Below are positions 63,707-64,000 of a stretch of 64,000 bases of DNA, piece after piece. The DNA is from Saccharopolyspora rosea (lineage in GTDB: Bacteria; Actinomycetota; Actinomycetes; Mycobacteriales; Pseudonocardiaceae), in assembly GCF_025643595.1 (NCBI RefSeq), contig NZ_CP102826.1, positions 5,022,001-5,086,000 on the forward strand, given 5' to 3'. Position 1 is the stretch's first letter, and each line of letters begins with the position of its first letter. The notes beneath the pieces were generated by a model. It searched no databases, was not told the DNA's origin, and worked only from the letters and a program-made list of their open reading frames with translations. The position numbers and the translations under genes are program-made.

Positions 63707-63808
63707 CTCAGCGCCTGCCTTCGAACTCGGTTCCGGCGGGGCGTGGCTCTCATCGAGGTTCCGCCACCGGCACCGCCACGCAAAACGAGTCCGAAGACAG
63801 GCTCTCAG
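63707..63808. mobile_element. Short (102-bp) repeat copy with clear terminal inverted repeats
   Basis: The left end 63707-63729 (CTCAGCGCCTGCCTTCGAAC) and the complement of the right end 63786-63808 (CTGAGAGCCTGTCTTCGGAC) match at 19 of 23 positions. Between them only the GGTTCCGCCACCGGCACCGC module is left; all inner modules seen at 43 kb are missing. The right inverted repeat contains the stop codon (63805-63807) of the minus-strand gene running off the window. Confidence 0.75.
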
Positions 63809-64000
63809 TCGCCCGAGGAGTCGTCCTTGCCGGAGCTGGTGGTGCGGGTCTCCGCTTCGGCGCTCTCCTCGGTGGCCTCCTCGGAGCCCTCGGCCGCGTC
63901 GCCGGTGACGGAGGCCGGGACCGGCTCCGCGTCGTCGTCACCGGGCAGCGGCTTGCCGCGCAGGGATTGCGGGTCCTCGCGTCCGCCGCGCACCACGAAC
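63805..64000 (-). CDS. C-terminal tail of a gene running off the right edge, probably lgt
   Basis: About 64 residues are visible, open at the edge (FVVRGGREDPQSLRGKPLPG then an acidic Glu/Ala/Ser/Asp-rich tail to GKDDSSGD). The tail itself is not diagnostic. Actinobacterial prolipoprotein diacylglyceryl transferases often end in such a charged extension, and lgt lies upstream of gltB or pyk in related genomes on the same strand, so Lgt is my guess from context. Its stop codon lies inside the terminal inverted repeat of the 63.7-kb repeat copy. Confidence 0.45.
   Translation of the reverse strand, partial: FVVRGGREDPQSLRGKPLPGDDDAEPVPASVTGDAAEGSEEATEESAEAETRTTSSGKDDSSGD

Overview
The window is high-GC actinobacterial DNA. 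Coding regions use G or C at most third positions, GTG and TTG starts are common, several genes look leaderless, and a glycine riboswitch precedes gcvT. Gene content (GltB/GltD, heterotetrameric PDH-type E1, HelD-type RNA polymerase motor, SigF/SigB-family stress sigma factor with its kinase-like anti-sigma factor, VKOR with a DsbA-like partner) and the spread-out minus-strand series tesB-pyk ... gltD-gltB ... (probable lgt tail) fit a Pseudonocardiaceae actinomycete, perhaps Saccharopolyspora. The genus is an inference. There is no rRNA, tRNA, CRISPR array, prophage or transposase gene that I can support.

Layout. 1-1.8 kb: end of a permease and a class III aminotransferase. 2-7.2 kb: a minus-strand 2-oxoacid dehydrogenase operon (lpd, E1 alpha, E1 beta, E2). 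7.5-11.2 kb: M20 amidohydrolase and MFS transporter, divergent from a double-domain Lrp regulator. 11.2-13.5 kb: PucR-type and GntR-type regulators and a tiny membrane peptide. 13.5-17.5 kb: an ATP-dependent DNA ligase, a DsbA-like thioredoxin protein, VKOR, anti-sigma factor and sigma factor. Two promoters of the SigF/SigB type (GTTT-N16/17-GGGTAC) lie here, one before the anti-sigma/sigma pair and one before the ligase. 17.5-18.6 kb: decayed M23 peptidase remnant and non-coding DNA. 18.6-23.7 kb: a cell-surface glycosylation locus with an SQD1-like UDP-sulfoquinovose synthase homologue, a GtrA flippase, a GT-C membrane protein fused in frame to a GT2 polyprenyl-phosphate sugar synthase, and a second sugar-nucleotide epimerase. 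23.8-26.3 kb: the split bacterial Tm-1-like pair plus an SRPBCC protein. 26.5-28.7 kb: a small basic protein, an acyl-CoA dehydrogenase and its divergent TetR regulator. 28.9-33.2 kb: glycine riboswitch, gcvT, glyA and an amino-acid permease. 33.3-40.7 kb: bioB, PBP4-type carboxypeptidase, LysE exporter with Lrp regulator, tesB, pyk and a DUF2461 protein. 41-48.6 kb: an unrecognised protein, a mechanosensitive-channel-like protein, a small ORF, HelD/HelR, and a gluconate permease with its GntR regulator. 48.6-54.3 kb: secreted transglycosylase, STAND-LuxR regulator and a helicase-associated/WYL protein. 54.4-64 kb: gltD-gltB, a three-gene metallophore/cobalamin-type ABC importer, and the tail of a gene running off the right edge, probably lgt.

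The most unusual items are these. (1) The 18.6-23.7 kb locus looks like a GtrA/GtrB/GtrC-type glycosylation system in which the B and C functions are fused and a sulfosugar donor may be used. (2) A family of modular repeats with MITE-like imperfect terminal inverted repeats occurs at six sites (about 23.8, 28.7, 37.3, 40.7, 43.2 and 63.7 kb), repeatedly placed at stop codons and carrying a portable terminator-like hairpin. (3) The stress-sigma promoters tie the ligase to the sigma operon. (4) The Tm-1-like/TIM-barrel operon has no known bacterial function.
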